From: Blasia pusilla
Taxonomy: Eukaryota > Marchantiophyta > Marchantiopsida > Blasiales
Direction: 5' to 3'
DNA length: 64,000 nt
NCBI GenBank assembly: GCA_050084515.1
Contig: CM114272.1
Location: forward strand, 29,822,001 to 29,886,000
Part shown: positions 22,746 to 34,171 of the stretch, piece by piece
Position numbering within the stretch: position 1 is the stretch's first letter
Layout: each line of letters opens with the position of its first letter
Translations under genes and position numbers: made by a program
Notes under the pieces: model-generated
Told to the model about the DNA's origin: nothing
What the model saw: the letters and a program-made list of their open reading frames with translations, nothing else
Databases searched by the model: none

Positions 22746-23969
22746 TTTTTTCTTTGCTCATAGAGCTATTTTGGTTCCCTTCTCACAGTGTCGTTGTTGT
22801 AGGGATTAAATATTCATGAAAATGCCCTCTGCTCCAACACAAGTGGAGGAGAAAGTGTTCATACCTCGAGGAGGTTGTCACAATCATGCCAAAGAATTTC
22901 ACTTGTGGAGGCATGCCAACAAGACCACGCAAGAGCAATGCTACAGTCTGCAGCATCCAATATCTTCTTCACAAAAGGCATAATAAAAGGAAGGGGGCCT
23001 TTGATCTACGAGCTCTATATCAGGGCGGCTATGAGATCAGGTGATGAGAAACTCTATGTGGAAGCCTTCAATCGGTGCGTAGCAGGAACTCCCCTCGAGC
23101 AAGACGTACAAATTGGTGGGGATATTTGTGGGCGCGTTTCAAGACGTCCCATACAGATGGTGGTAGAGCAGTCCGAGCAAGACTCGTGGAGACCAGATAA
23201 GTTATCTTGACTTCACACAGGTGATGAGGCAACATCGAGGAACGAATTCGGTGATTGATTTGGATGAGAAAATTACGCTGCCTAGGTATTCGGGGACCCC
23301 GGATTGCTCCCAAATCCGTGATGGAATAACTTCTCCAAATCAATGAATGTTTTATTTCAAAAGCCCTCAGTTGCTGGAAGTTTGCAACATCCACTCTCTG
23401 GGGATGGTTCAACAATATGGGATTCCGGTCATGGAGGTGGATTGCAACCCGAAACGGTGGCATATATCTCGGAGCAACCCTGGATGTGGATCCACTTGCA
23501 GGGCAGGGTCTGATGGCATTAGGAGAGCATGCGGCACTTTCCTAAATAGGAACCGTACAAGGACTAGACGACCACTGCCTGGGTTTTGGGGACTCAAAAC
23601 CTTTGATCGTTTCACGAGGACCAGGGATCAATTGAATTACTTCTTCTACCCAAATGAATCTTGCGCTTTCCGCAAGTCTTATCCGGCTGCCATTAGAGCT
23701 CCAGGGAATATCCCCACGATTTGGCCCATCGACGTAGGTACAAATTGCAATCAAGACGAAGTGGACAATCTTACAAGTATCCGTTTCAGACTCGTAGACG
23801 GAGGAAGTTCAAAGCATGTTCGCATTACAGAGACATTTGCATTTTGTATTCAACCCAAGATTGACGTCAACATGTACCCGGCGAAGGTGGATGATCTCAA
23901 TCCACTAATTTTGTTTGAGTCTAGAGATGGGGTGAAGAGAAACAGAATGTGTAGGCCAACGGTGTAGAG

Positions 23970-24309
23970 AGCAAAGCGAGTTGCATCAGCTCGAGAGGAA
24001 AAAATGGAGATCATCGCCACAAAAGATGTCCATAGTGGCAATGGAATAGGAAGGATGTATTGGGTCAGGAACAACACTGTAAATTCAAGTGTCACAGGGG
24101 TGTATGTGGTGCACATCTGTTGCTTTCCCACATGTTCATGTGATGACTTTGTCCAAAGAGAGACAAGTGGCAAAAGGTATTTCCCTTGTAAGCACATGTA
24201 CTATATGTTGCTTGTAGTTTTAAGAGAGTCAGAGGTAGGAGTAGGAATGCACCAACCAATTCTTTCCCTCAAAGAAGTGCGAAGTATTTTAAACAAACCA
24301 CTTTGAGGA
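23970..24309 (+). CDS. C-terminal SWIM zinc finger of the M2 transposase
   Basis: The open frame from 24,004 encodes VHSGNGIGRMYWVRNNTVNS, then CCFPTCSCDDFVQR, GKRYFPCKHMYYMLL and a C-terminal helix ending NKPL before TGA. The CxC-x(n)-CxH spacing fits SWIM fingers, which bind DNA or protein in MULE transposases. The duplicate at 3,838-4,126 keeps all four metal ligands, so the domain was under selection when the copies spread. Confidence 0.65.
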
Positions 24310-24738
24310 TGCAAAATGAGGTTTTAGACTGTACTTTCATTTTTCCAGAACCTTCACTTTGAGCTTGAACTCTATTTAGCCTAGGGCAAATGATAGATTT
24401 TTTCCAAACCTTGGATGGAAAAAGTGATTGCTTCCACACTTATGATTCCACTGATTTTTCAGTTTTCTAAAATTTGTGCAATTTGCAACTCGTCAGACTC
24501 AGAGGAGTTGCCAAAATATGGAAGAAGAAAAACAAACTGTGGGAGTGCTTAAGAACTGAGTAGAAAAGTGCAAAAACAATCACACAAAAAGTTTCCTCTC
24601 TTCAACCCAACGGAAATTCTCTTCAAATCACAGGAAACTCTCTTCAAAAAAAAAAAAATGTGTCTCTTTCGGTTGAAGGTAGTTTCCTCTCTCTCTCCTC
24701 TCTCCTCTCTTTCTCTCTTCCGCTCCTCTTACCGCACC
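24310..24738 (+). repeat. 3' flank and right terminal repeat of M2
   Basis: Collinear with 4,127-4,537. It contains one decayed palindrome (24,484-24,512), an A-run at 24,645-24,657 and a CT-rich terminal run (TTTCCTCTCTCTCTCCTCTC and on) ending TTACCGCACC. At 24,739 the sequence switches to the M1 exon. Confidence 0.6.
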
Positions 24739-24953
24739 ACTAAGTCAAAGACCAAGTCAATCAGCCTCAAGCAGAGCTCCATGAGAGTTTGCATCAAGGC
24801 AGGTGACTTCTCCCTTCCTCCAAGTAAGGGGGTCCCTTCCTCCATGAAAATTCCCGGGGGGGAATTGTAGAGACTATCTAAGTTGTACCCATCATAGCAT
24901 GGATCCATTGGATCTGGGATCCGGAACACCTGGAAGTTCCGCTCAGGCCTCAA
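24739..24953 (-). pseudogene. M1 methyltransferase gene, exon part before motif I
   Basis: It encodes RPERNFQVFRIPDPMDPCYD, LDSLYNSPPGIFMEEGTP, REKSPALMQTLMELC and LVFDL, then stops at the M2 end. The rest of this exon is at 9,808-10,056. The break falls inside motif I, so M1 was inactivated by the M2 insertion if not before. The REKSPALM segment is the KPxxLM-type helix expected just before motif I in beta-order amino-methyltransferases. Confidence 0.6.
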
Positions 24954-25119
24954 AAAGCACTAGACAAATAAGTGGTCTATGTGTGAACAAGCAAGTGGAA
25001 AATAATGTCAGCAAAAAGAAAAAGGTAGTAGACTGCTGGTCTACTCTCCATAAAGTGACACAATGTGCAACTCGTCGGGATCTGAGGGATTTCTCATTTG
25101 GCTAGACACAAGAGCAACC

Positions 25120-25713
25120 TATCGTGCCCATACACATCGCTACACAACATACATCGCTGGTCACATCTACACCACACAACATCGATCTTCCCCACACACA
25201 CAGGTCGATCCACACATGTACAAAAATCAACTCATACATATACATGGATATCACACAACCGCCCCCCTCAACATGAAAGTTGAGTAGTAAAAACGACACA
25301 CCCGGCCTAAAACTCCACTCAATCTACATCGGCATATTGAGCCTCTTCCACCCCGTGCTATCAAGGAATCCGGACGCTAGCACCCTAGTCCTATCTCACA
25401 CACATATAAGAGAGGTGCTCTGACAGCCCAACATGAGAAAGATGGCTTAGGAAAGCCATATTCCTCTCTTATATAGGGAGAAAATAGCCATCCTCTTGGT
25501 AACCTACGTACACAGGTTACTAGGGGTGAGTGACTTGGTCAACAAGTCACCCGGTTGTGAAAGACCTCAACATGAAAGTTGCCAAAAACAACGTTCCTGA
25601 CATAATGGACATATCCTCAACCTCATCCGACACCGTGGGACAAAGTTACACTCAAGATAGTCCTACGCCCTATCCACGATAGATCTCGGTCTATTGGCTA
25701 CTCAGATGTGACA
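25120..25713 (-). mobile_element. B2, short internally deleted derivative of the gypsy family
   Basis: In minus-strand sense it begins TGTCACATCTGAGTAGCC with the full 440-bp promoter block (TATA at about 25,466-25,475). It then jumps to a polypurine tract (AGGGGGGCGG, complement of 25,262-25,271) and about 140 bp of the family 3' end, finishing GGGCACGATA. It abuts the 3' end of element B head to tail at 25,714-25,716. It has no coding capacity. One could read it as an LTR, but the right end of B lacks the final 140 bp, and B has its own copy of that end at 25,716-25,815. Confidence 0.5.
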
Positions 25714-25819
25714 GTTGTCATCCGCATACACATTGCTACACAATTTACATCGATGGTCACATCTACACCACACAACACCGATCTTCCCCACACACACGGG
25801 TTGATCCACACATACCAAC

Positions 25820-27055
25820 ATGGTGGCTGCACCCCTCGCAGATCCGCACAACATACACCTCAAGCCTGCAGGTACCACTGCCAAGCTCGGATCCATCGTC
25901 CCGTCTATGTTCGGAAGATGACATGGCGCACAATTGCGCACATGATCCTTCCAAACCATACCATACCATCCCGTCCCTCCAACATGAGGACTCCGGTCGG
26001 TAATACCTCGTGCACACGTAGGATTGTGCGCCCTGGAGTGACATCTAGCGTCGTGGGTGCCGCATGCTGTAAATACACGTAATCCCCATGATGAAACCTC
26101 CTAATCCCTGGACGATAACCTCCTCCACGAATGGTTGCGTACCTCAATATATCTCTATGCTGAGCAATAGCTAAGTTCTCAAAGGCCATAGGCATAACTC
26201 TACCAAAAATCTCCGCCCTCTGGGAACATGCTTGTATACACACATCTAGATCATCAAGATCTAATACCTCTGTCATGTCACGTCGAATGGCTGTAGGTAA
26301 ATCTGGCTCTCTCCCAAAGAGCAAGAAGTACGGTGAACATTACGCCAAGAATGCCTATGGACTAAAGCGATAACCCATAGCCAGCCATGGCAACTGTAGG
26401 TCCCACTCCCTCAACTGTCCCTGCTGCAAACCATACTTGCGCAATCCTCTCTTTACCGTCTGTACCACTCTCTCCGCTAACCCATCCGCCTCAGGATGAT
26501 CTCTGGACGTGGTGCGGTGATCTATCAGCGCCTGATCACACAAGGCTTGAAACTCTCCCTTGAACTCGGTACCCTGGTCAGTCAACACCTCCGTCGGTGC
26601 ACCAAAGTGACTAAGCACACGATCTAGAAATCCATAAGCTGTTCCCTCGTCGCCTTGTCTGGTAGTGCCACCAACTCTATCCACTTGGAGAAATGCTCCA
26701 CCATGACCAACACGTACCTATGATGACGCCCCTTCAATGGCAAAGGTCCCGCAAAGTCTAAACTCCACCGATAACCTAAACCCATAATCGGAAAAAGATG
26801 TAACTACGGAGTGGGAGCATTGAAGGATGCTCGCACTCTGTCACATACCATACATCAGGCCACAAATTTTTGTACCCTAGTATGCATGCCACGCCACCAA
26901 TACTGAATCTGGAGTAGGCTATAAGTACGCTTTACTCCAAAATGCCCCAACTCCTCATGGGCATGTCGCACTACACGTGCTCTGTGGAAAGGATGAGGTA
27001 CCACTCGTATCCTACCATCTCCCCATACCCGCAAAATGTGAGTCCCCTCCCACAT
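25820..27055 (-). pseudogene. integrase of gypsy B
   Basis: The HHCC N-terminus is seen as HAHEELGHFGVKRTYSLLQI and QYWWRGMHTRVQKFV, then CMVCDRVRASF. The catalytic core follows with the second Asp in VLTDQGTEFKGEF and the Glu in DHPEADGLAERVVQT (DDE triad). The C-terminal part contains the GDYVYLQ and ILRVHEVLPTGVLMLEG beta-rich segment. It then enters a PHD finger (CMLCGSARGAATMLVC) that is cut off at about 25,816 by the element's own 3' end sequence, removing the remaining metal ligands present in C. Confidence 0.75.
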
Positions 27056-27073
27056 GAACCTCCTGGCTCTCTG

Positions 27074-27700
27074 TCAGATCGGATCCCGATCCCTAGCACT
27101 CACTATGCTCGCTATGACGCCAATGCGCAAGAAATCCACAACCTCCATGTTGTCATGGATATCATGACCACCAGTCGCCTCCTCATTGACCTCTGGATCC
27201 AAAGACTCATTATCCAACCCCACCAGTGGAGTCATCACTTGTGGCTTACCTACCATAGTCAACCAACAAAGATAGGCATATGCATGCCACCCGGGCACCA
27301 TCTCCTCATCACTCTCTCCGTGCCATTGAGCTCCTCTGTCGTCTCTCTGACTGGAACATGGGTTACGACTCAACCCATCCGCATCCTGGTTCAGCCAACT
27401 TGGCATATGAACCACCTCAAACTCATACTCCTGTAGTAAAAGAGCCCACTTGGCAAGCTTTCCCGTAAGCTTGTCGGACTCCATCAACCACCTCAACGGC
27501 TGATGATCAATGATAAGTGTGAAATGGTTGCCGAATAAATAGCACTTGAAATGTGCCACGGCCCACACTGCAGCCAAGCACTCTCCCTCATAGGAGTTGT
27601 ACTTTGCCTCTGCAATGTTGTTCGATCGGCTCGCGTAAGCCACAACGAACTCCCACTCCTCATCATCCCTCTGAGTAAGCACTGCTCCTAGACCCAACAT
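27074..27700 (-). CDS. RNase H region of gypsy B pol
   Basis: An open frame of about 208 residues. It has the Ty3-type RNase H features: MLGLGAVLTQRDDEEWEFV, then YASRSNNIAEAKYNSYEGEC (catalytic Glu region), FTLIIDHQPLRWLM (Asp) and LLQEYEFEVVHMPSWLNQDA with the final Asp before GLSR. It removes the RNA strand during reverse transcription. In C this region is deleted. Confidence 0.75.
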   Translation of the reverse strand: MLGLGAVLTQRDDEEWEFVVAYASRSNNIAEAKYNSYEGECLAAVWAVAHFKCYLFGNHFTLIIDHQPLRWLMESDKLTGKLAKWALLLQEYEFEVVHMPSWLNQDADGLSRNPCSSQRDDRGAQWHGESDEEMVPGWHAYAYLCWLTMVGKPQVMTPLVGLDNESLDPEVNEEATGGHDIHDNMEVVDFLRIGVIASIVSARDRDPI

Positions 27701-27729
27701 GCTCCAATCCGTATGTAATTGGAATGGGC

Positions 27730-28810
27730 AACCCCTAACCGGTCTCTATAAAATGGGTGAGGACGTCAACCTGTCCTTGAGCTCCTGAAATGCACCCTTC
27801 TGATTATCTCCCCACAACCAAACCTGATCAAGTCTCGTCAACAAGGTCAAAGACTTTGCGATCGCACTAGAACCCTTGACATACCGTCGATAGAAGTTTT
27901 CCAGTCCAAGAAACGCTTGGACTCGACTCACATTTGTAGGGCATGGAATCTGCGCAATAGCCTCCACCTTTGTCTGCTGAGCCCACTCGGATATATGGTG
28001 TGTCCCAAGTACTCAATCTGCTCCTGAAAGAATCTACACTTGCGTGGATGTAACTTCAATCCATGTAACAACAATTTCCGAAACACCTCCTCCAGGTGTA
28101 GCTCATGCTCCTCAACTGTGGAACTGAAGATAAGAATATCATCTATGTAACATCATACAAAATCCAAGCTAGCGTGAATCCTATCCATGACTCTCTAAAA
28201 CTCTGCAGGCGCATTCTTCAACCCAAATGGTAAGAATCGCCACTGATACAAGCAATCTCTCCCGAACTGATCTATCCCCTAGAATTTTGTCTTCTCCCTG
28301 TCCTCCAACCTAATAGGAAGCTGATTATAGCCAACACGGAGATCTAAAGTATTGAAGATCTTTGCATGCCCTACCACATCAAAGATCTCCTTAGGAGTAG
28401 GCATGGCATACTGATCTCACCTCGTCTATCGGTTGATAGGACGGTAATCTCCACACATCCGCCTATCCGTCTAATTGCCATACATATCCTTCTTTGCTGG
28501 CATGACTGTGGCAGATGCATACTCCCCATGTGATAACTCCACAAGTCTTGCCTCCAACAAGTCCTGCCTCCAACAAGTCCTGACTCTTGCTCTAAATCAA
28601 GGCTTGCTCCATACCAAAATACCTGTAGGGTCGACGAAAGATTGGCGTATCACTAGCCAACTCAATTTGTATCCCGGGATCCTTCAGCGTACCCAAATCT
28701 CTCATACTGAAGGCAAAACAAGTGACATGCCCTCTTAGAAACCTATGAACACGCCACCGCTCTCCTCCTATCAACTTGAGACCTATCACAAGCTCCCAAG
28801 TCTCCATCGT
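27730..28810 (-). pseudogene. reverse transcriptase of gypsy B
   Basis: The catalytic box reads CYIDDILIF at about 28,127-28,155. The segment downstream has LHPRKCRFF and YLGH, and the connection FLGLENFYRRYVKG (27,746-27,967). The upstream block 28,592-28,807 corresponds to the RT entry region SDTPIFRRPYRYFGMEQALI. Several single stops interrupt it. It copies the element RNA into cDNA in the family. Confidence 0.75.
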
Positions 28811-29309
28811 GACCTCACTCGGAGAGGACGCAACCTCCGCCTTTGGTTGCTATGTAGCAACCCTAGCCACCTCCGCAACAGCCACTCCACTTTCACCTCC
28901 TACACCATGCTCTTCATCCAAAAAATGAACATGTGCTACTCTGGCCGCCTTTCCACTCTCTGCTTGAACGACGTCCCAAGAAGTCCATGGGTGCCTATCT
29001 CTCCTCGTCCCGCCCCCAGCCAATGCCTGTACAAACCCTGTAGGCAATGGTCCAACTCATGGACGTGACTGCATGGATGACACTGGCATCCATTTAGGGA
29101 TGACAGCGGCGAGGGTGTGGCCGGGTCACGCCCCAAGATGAGTTGTAAACCCCATGCCAATGGCGGACAGGATAGTGACTCAACTAAGAACCGGTTGGGT
29201 AATGAACCCCATGCTGTAACCGACTTGGGGTAGAAAAAGTCCAACTATCCCTTAATCCTTGGCTCTGTCGCAGGGGATGACGATGCACCTCCGACTCACC
29301 GCTCTGCTC

Positions 29310-30290
29310 AGCCATACCTAGGCTGACTATCCATGTGAGACAGTTGAGGTCCATTGCATGCCCCAACTCCGGGATGCCTCAGTCATACCTGGCACCGCTG
29401 TAGTACCCATAGCGAATCCCATGGCGCGCTCACGCTCATCTGCTCTAGGCTCCTCCAATGCTCGGGTCACCTCATCCCAAATCATGCCTGGTCCTCCTTG
29501 ATGAAAGGCATGGGATGCTGGGAAACTCTCCAATGTAGGTAAGGTTGCCCTCAACTCCCCCACCCTATTGGCCATTGCCAATGGTGGTCTATCATCCCAC
29601 GTCACCACTTGAGATTGACGCCGTGAGCCCAAAATAGCATCCACTGTGAGATGTGGTGCTCTCTGGACACCATCGTATACTCGACTCAGTACCTCTGATG
29701 GTATCAGGTTCGTCCACCACAGTCGTGGACGATGGGCACGTGATCCAACTCTCGCTACATCTAGCAACACAGCAGGTCCCAACCAGGACCTCACCCGCTC
29801 CACACTCGTCATCACACCTGCACGAGTGTCTCCCAACAACAACACGTTCTCCAAAATGTACGTTGGAGAATAAGTCTGACTCTCTTGAAAGTGTCATACT
29901 ACTTGCAGCATCTCCCAAAACATCCCTGACCTCGAATCCTGCAATCCAAATCCTCGGCCAGCTGATGAATGACCCTGACATGGCCATCCAACAATCACCA
30001 AATGAATGGTGCCAACTCTATCCTGATCCTGCGCCCCCACCAAAGAGATGTCGGCGGGTAGAGTATGTTGATATCCGCGTACTGTAGATACCGGCAACAA
30101 CTCATGATACCTCTGGACCAATCTCGCTACATGACGTAATGATACTCGTCGCACAGTCTCATCTCTCTCCACATAAAGGTACTTATGCACCCGTATGCCC
30201 GCTTGCAATACTGCAGCCAATCAAGTGCTAATCCCTCCAAAGAGATCTAACACCCTACCACCCTCCTTTGGACACTGCCACACAATGGGT
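29310..30290 (-). pseudogene. C5-cytosine DNA methyltransferase domain in gypsy B (DNMT3-like)
   Basis: All main C5-methyltransferase motifs occur in linear order. Motif I is GGRVLDLFGGISTGLAAVL (stop between ST and G at about 30,221). Motif IV is VGWPCQGHSSAGRG (Cys at about 29,980, the catalytic position). Then GMFWEMLQVV, motif VI ENV (29,846-29,854), motif VIII GSRAHRPRLWWTNL (29,704-29,743), and motifs IX-X ERERAMGF and MGHAMDLNCLTW. LFxGIxTGL and AHRxRxxWxNL are the forms typical of DNMT3, while the PCQ form is shared with other C5 enzymes (DNMT3 usually has PCN). The order is not permuted, so it is not DRM-type. It lies between protease and RT in the pol polyprotein. Three frame breaks make this copy inactive. 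Confidence 0.8.
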
Positions 30291-30589
30291 ATGGTATCTA
30301 GTGGCGTCTCCACTCCAAGAGCCTGATCGCCATCTGACTCTCTCTGCTCCAGGATAAAGGCATGACTCCACGCCTGCCTCACAAGGTTGTCGGCACTCCT
30401 CTGTAGCTCTCGAGTCGTACCCCACAATGGTGAAGAGGTCTCGCCAACATGGGAAGAGACACTCGGCTTGGCCTGTCTCTCCGTGGGACTATCCGCTATT
30501 GGGACATCCTCCGCATATGCGTTTCCCTCCAATAACTCTCCTAGCCAACTAACATTACCCGTGAAAGCTGCCAACGTGGTCACAGACTC

Positions 30590-31070
30590 GCTTCATGATC
30601 AACTACCTCGTCCAACAAACTGCACGGTAACTGACTCATCCGGCCGTCACCTGACGGCCACCCTGGCTGATAAGCAACGGTCTCCCCACCAACACATCTT
30701 ACGACTCAGCAAGTTTCGTAATCGCACGTGTGCGCACCATGGCACTATCCGTCGCATGCTCTGGCTGGACTCTGACAACTATCTCTTCTCGAGTCATATA
30801 CTACGTGAGTGACACGCCCCCAATCGATGTCTGTATCTGGAAGGGACAAGGCTCAATCTCGGCCTTTCGTAACCCCAAGGCTAAACACGCCGTCTTCCCT
30901 AACATCAAGGGTTGCGCTCCCGAATCAAGTAGGACGCGCTGCGGGTGGTATACTGTCCCCGTGGGACTAACCAAGCAAAATACTCCAGCTCAATTATCCA
31001 CTAATAGTACTCCAGGTGTCACCACTACTGGCTCTATGGCCGGTTGAGCTGGCCTATCTACCAACTTCGA
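30590..31070 (-). pseudogene. aspartic protease region of gypsy B
   Basis: The retroviral-type active site LLDSGAQPLMLG is read at about 30,915-30,950, followed by IEPCPFQIQTSIGG. The same block is intact in C. It is broken by frame changes towards 30,600. It would cleave the gag-pol polyprotein. Confidence 0.65.
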
Positions 31071-31149
31071 CGCCGCGACATGCCATGACTCTGTGGGGAA
31101 CGTCCCAAGCACCGGTTGTGAGGGCAAGTCCACCACCTCCTCAACTACC

Positions 31150-33098
31150 TATGAACAAGAAGCAGTCACCTCTCCACGCTCACACAACGTGGCGGCCAGC
31201 CAGAACACCTCAATAGGTCCAACTCCCAACGTCGCCAACTCTATGGCGGAGAATAGTGGAGTCTCACTCACTCTGGTGGCCACCTCCAACACTATGGTCG
31301 ACATTGACTCCACTCGAGCCGGCATAGGAGTTGTCACTCCAACTCCTTGTGACGTTAACGTAGGTGCCTGAGCTGTACGCACCGCCGGTTGTTGAGGCAC
31401 CATGGATGGTGTGTGTAGAGCCTCTGACAATGTGAATGACTGTGGAACCCAGGCGTGGGATCCATGGGTCCCCTCCAATGGGTCAATCTCAACTCCACCT
31501 CTCGATGGCTCGGTGCCTCTCGCAGCACCCCGAGTCACCACTGCAGCCGCCTAAACACATAAACCCCATACTGGCAAGATCCTCACCTGGGTCAGGATAA
31601 GAGGTAGAAGCTGGAGCCACACTAGCTGCCCGCGGCTCCGTGCCTTCCTTGAGTTGCATCATCGTCATGGCAACAATCCTCTGCTCCAACTAATCGATGC
31701 GTAAGAGAAGTGCCGGCTCTAGTGCTCCTGCTCCATCTCCTCTGGCTAGTGGAGGTCCTCTACCACCATGTTCAGGAAGAACTCCCCAACCTCCTCGAGG
31801 ATGACCGCCCCGAGGCCCTCGGCCTACCTCTGGACGTGCCTCTCCGCGAAGGTCAAAACACCTATCCCTAGTGTGACCATATCTATGGCAATAGTCACAC
31901 TGGAGCTGTGGTGGGGCCATCCTCTATAGCTCCTGAGCAATCGGAGGCGCTCGTGGTCCTCTCCCATGCTGTGGGCAGTCTCTCTGCCTATGGGCCCCTC
32001 CACACGTCCAACAAGACCACATCGATGCCTGCTGGGTAACATATGTAGGTACGGGCCGTTGTCTCATAGGTTCACGGTACCAGACCTGCTCTTTGGGCAC
32101 ACCGGCCCGCTCGTGGTATCGGTGCTTGTTGTGGCACCTGGGGGGTCACCATCACTCGTGGACCCGTCGACTCTTGAGAAAATCCAGCGGTCACTACCTG
32201 CTCCTCACTCATATTGAGCTCAATACGCTCAGACCTTCAATGTGGGCTTTGCTGTGTGAATCAGCACCGCATCTCTAACTCTCCTCCGTAGTTCTCGATC
32301 CAGAACCCCATACCAATACTGGACTCACTACTCCTCAGTCACTCCATACGCAGCAATGATCAGCCTCCTCATGCGTGTGAATGCCTCTCTCAAACTCTCA
32401 CCTGATCATCGCTGAAAATCCAGTAGACTCTTTAGCTTGTCGGTGCCTACGCCCTGGTAGCTCTTCCCCAACTGTCGGAAGAACTCCACTGTGGGGCTGA
32501 AGTTGGGTGGCCCTCTACCACCAGAGGTCTCTGCCACATCGCCTGTCTCACTGCCCTCCTCTCCATCTAGTCTCCGGGTTGACGGTGTGGGTCTCTCTCC
32601 TCTCACAATACCATCATATGCCTCGCGACCACTAGTGGACACATACCCTAGAGCCCAATACATCCTCCAGGCATCCATCTCTACTGAATAGATTGATCAA
32701 AACTCCATGTAATCATCCATTGGAGGACCCTCCAAGTGCTGGAACAACCCCTTCCATGCCATGAAAGGGTTGAACCGTGTCGGGGTCCTTATCTCCTGGA
32801 AGTTGTACCACGTGTAGAACTCCTGGATAAAATCATCTAAGTTGATGGTGCCCACTGCACCTGAGAAACGACGCATGCTCCGATGGCCCATGTCATCCAT
32901 CTCCAGCTAAGTGATACTGCCATCGTCTGTGATCTCGTCACCAGACCCTGTGTCTAGTGATGATGATCCAGCCACGGATGGATGTTGGGGTAGCTCCTCA
33001 CAGGTAACCCCTCGGTATCTCACTCCACTCCATGTCACTCCACTACTACTGCTCGCACTTCCCCGTTCTTCCGAACCCTGGAAGAACGCCGTGATGAC
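31150..33098 (-). pseudogene. gag of gypsy B
   Basis: The N-terminal region has TAFFQGSEERG and SGVRYRG, the capsid block DDFIQEFYTWYNF and FMAWKGLFQHLEGPP, then FRQLGKSYQGV and an R-rich helix. Two zinc knuckles follow: CWTCGGAHRQRDC at about 31,980-32,020 and CDYCHRYGHTRDRC at about 31,855-31,900. A Ser/Pro-rich tail runs towards the protease. It is split by several stops. 33,099-34,171 upstream is leader with no gene. Confidence 0.7.
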
Positions 33099-34171
33099 AA
33101 CCCTGTCTCACCCGCTCAAGCACTCAGACTCACCAAGAATCTCCCACACTCCTCACGAGCTCACCTATGCTAACGTCAATCCCGTGATGACACACCCGGC
33201 CTCATGCACACTCAACACTCGGGCTCACCATGAGCCTCCCAACTCACTCACCTAACCTAGCGACACTCTCAAGTCATACATGCGACCCCTACGCTGCAAC
33301 TGCCGTATATCCACTAACATGCTACATATGAAGAGAGTCTACACTCGTCACCATCACTGCACCCACCTAGCACCAGCTACTACCCGATACCCAGCACTCT
33401 CAATCACACACAACAAGTGCGGGAAAAGGGACTCGAATGGGTAACCTGATTACGCCCTCCAACCTACGTACGGTCAGCACTCACTCTTCCATATGGTATG
33501 GCAACCTCTGCAACACGACACTCTCCTCGACCAACACGTCGAACGTCCTCATCAACATCAGCGTGTGTGTCTCCATCACAACCCTCGCGCCTATATTGTT
33601 CAAGTACTACCACGTCGGCCCCCAATCGACCCGTAATGATTGCTAGCTCTCGTCTCAAATCCCGTCCACGCTCATAAATCACCAAATGCAAAAACGATCT
33701 CCCACTGCGCAACTCACCTCAACCACATCCAATTGCTCAACCTCGTAGCCTGAGTCAACCCGGTCTAGCTCCACTCCTACCACGTACTCAGCTCCACCAC
33801 ATCCATCCTCACTTGGTAGCCTTGCCTTGGGGGCATGCCATCCGCACATGTCCGCGCCCGTCGCCGCCTGTCCGCGCCCCAACTAACTTCTAGCCGCCTC
33901 TGCAACGTAATTTTTGGCGCCTCTACGACCTAAACCACCTCCTGCTCTTTCCGGACACTCCCGCTACTCTCGACGATACACTCTGCCACTGTCCCCAATC
34001 AATCCACACCAGCAAAATTTGAGAAAAATGGACAGCGCTTCCGCCCACGGCCTTCCAAGCAGAAAAATAACCAACACCCGCAACACATGCCTCTCCAAGG
34101 GCTCCCGACCAAGGCAACTTGCTTGCCTACCTGCAAACAAAAAATTCCCACAGCCCCCTGGCATCTTTCTC

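Larger units (their letters stand above)
19397..24309 (+). pseudogene. M2 SWIM-type transposase gene (MULE-like)
   Basis: The plus-strand coding region is broken by stops, a solo LTR (21,232-22,232) and an intron holding palindromes (about 22,330-22,870). The catalytic part is best read at 20,636-21,231: LNGWLTMGAHVYDNVEKGLK, then (after one TAA at 20,945) GFMADNAQPGWIAIREVF and DAFHWQHSVTRY. This resembles the MULE DDE core, where the second Asp lies in an FMxDxAxxxxxAIxxVF context before a CxxH-like segment. It continues after the LTR, at 22,875-23,210 (LVEACQQDHARAMLQSA), and ends with the SWIM finger at 24,046-24,309. As the only transposase in M2 it is the presumed mobility gene. Exact exons before 20,244 are unclear. 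Confidence 0.55.
10057..24738. mobile_element. M element M2, about 14.7 kb, carrying methyltransferase gene (-) and SWIM transposase (+)
   Basis: The left end is GGGGGGCTGGTATTCTGGCA plus GA-rich repeats; the right end is CT-rich and stops at TTACCGCACC. It lies inside the motif I exon of M1. M1 reads up to GCCCCTAATAG at 10,056 and resumes with ACTAAGTC at 24,739, while the uninterrupted exon (12,165-12,190) reads these two parts almost contiguously. No clear target duplication is visible; MULEs usually make 8-11 bp, so this is a weak point. Its own insertions are element T (15,386-16,677) and a chromovirus solo LTR (21,232-22,232). The two genes diverge from the palindrome-filled spacer 18,142-19,396. 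Confidence 0.7.

Noticed and set aside
22405-22763. Overlapping frames of 80-109 residues as genes
   Set aside because: Translations of the palindrome repeat in an intron of the transposase gene; open in several frames on both strands for compositional reasons.
23347-23967. 206-residue plus-strand frame as a separate gene
   Set aside because: It lies within the transposase gene between its central part and the SWIM finger, has no motif of its own, and other frames here fit the gene equally well. Treated as part of the pseudogene.
25120-25713. Simple reading as the 3' LTR of gypsy B
   Set aside because: The right end of B lacks the terminal 140 bp of this block, and B already has its own copy of that 3' end at 25,716-25,815. 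I kept it as derivative B2 but the LTR reading is not fully excluded.
29592-29987. 131-residue minus frame in the methyltransferase region as a distinct protein
   Set aside because: Shadow frame: the true reading of the same bases gives PCQ, ENV and AHRPRLWWTNL in the other frames.
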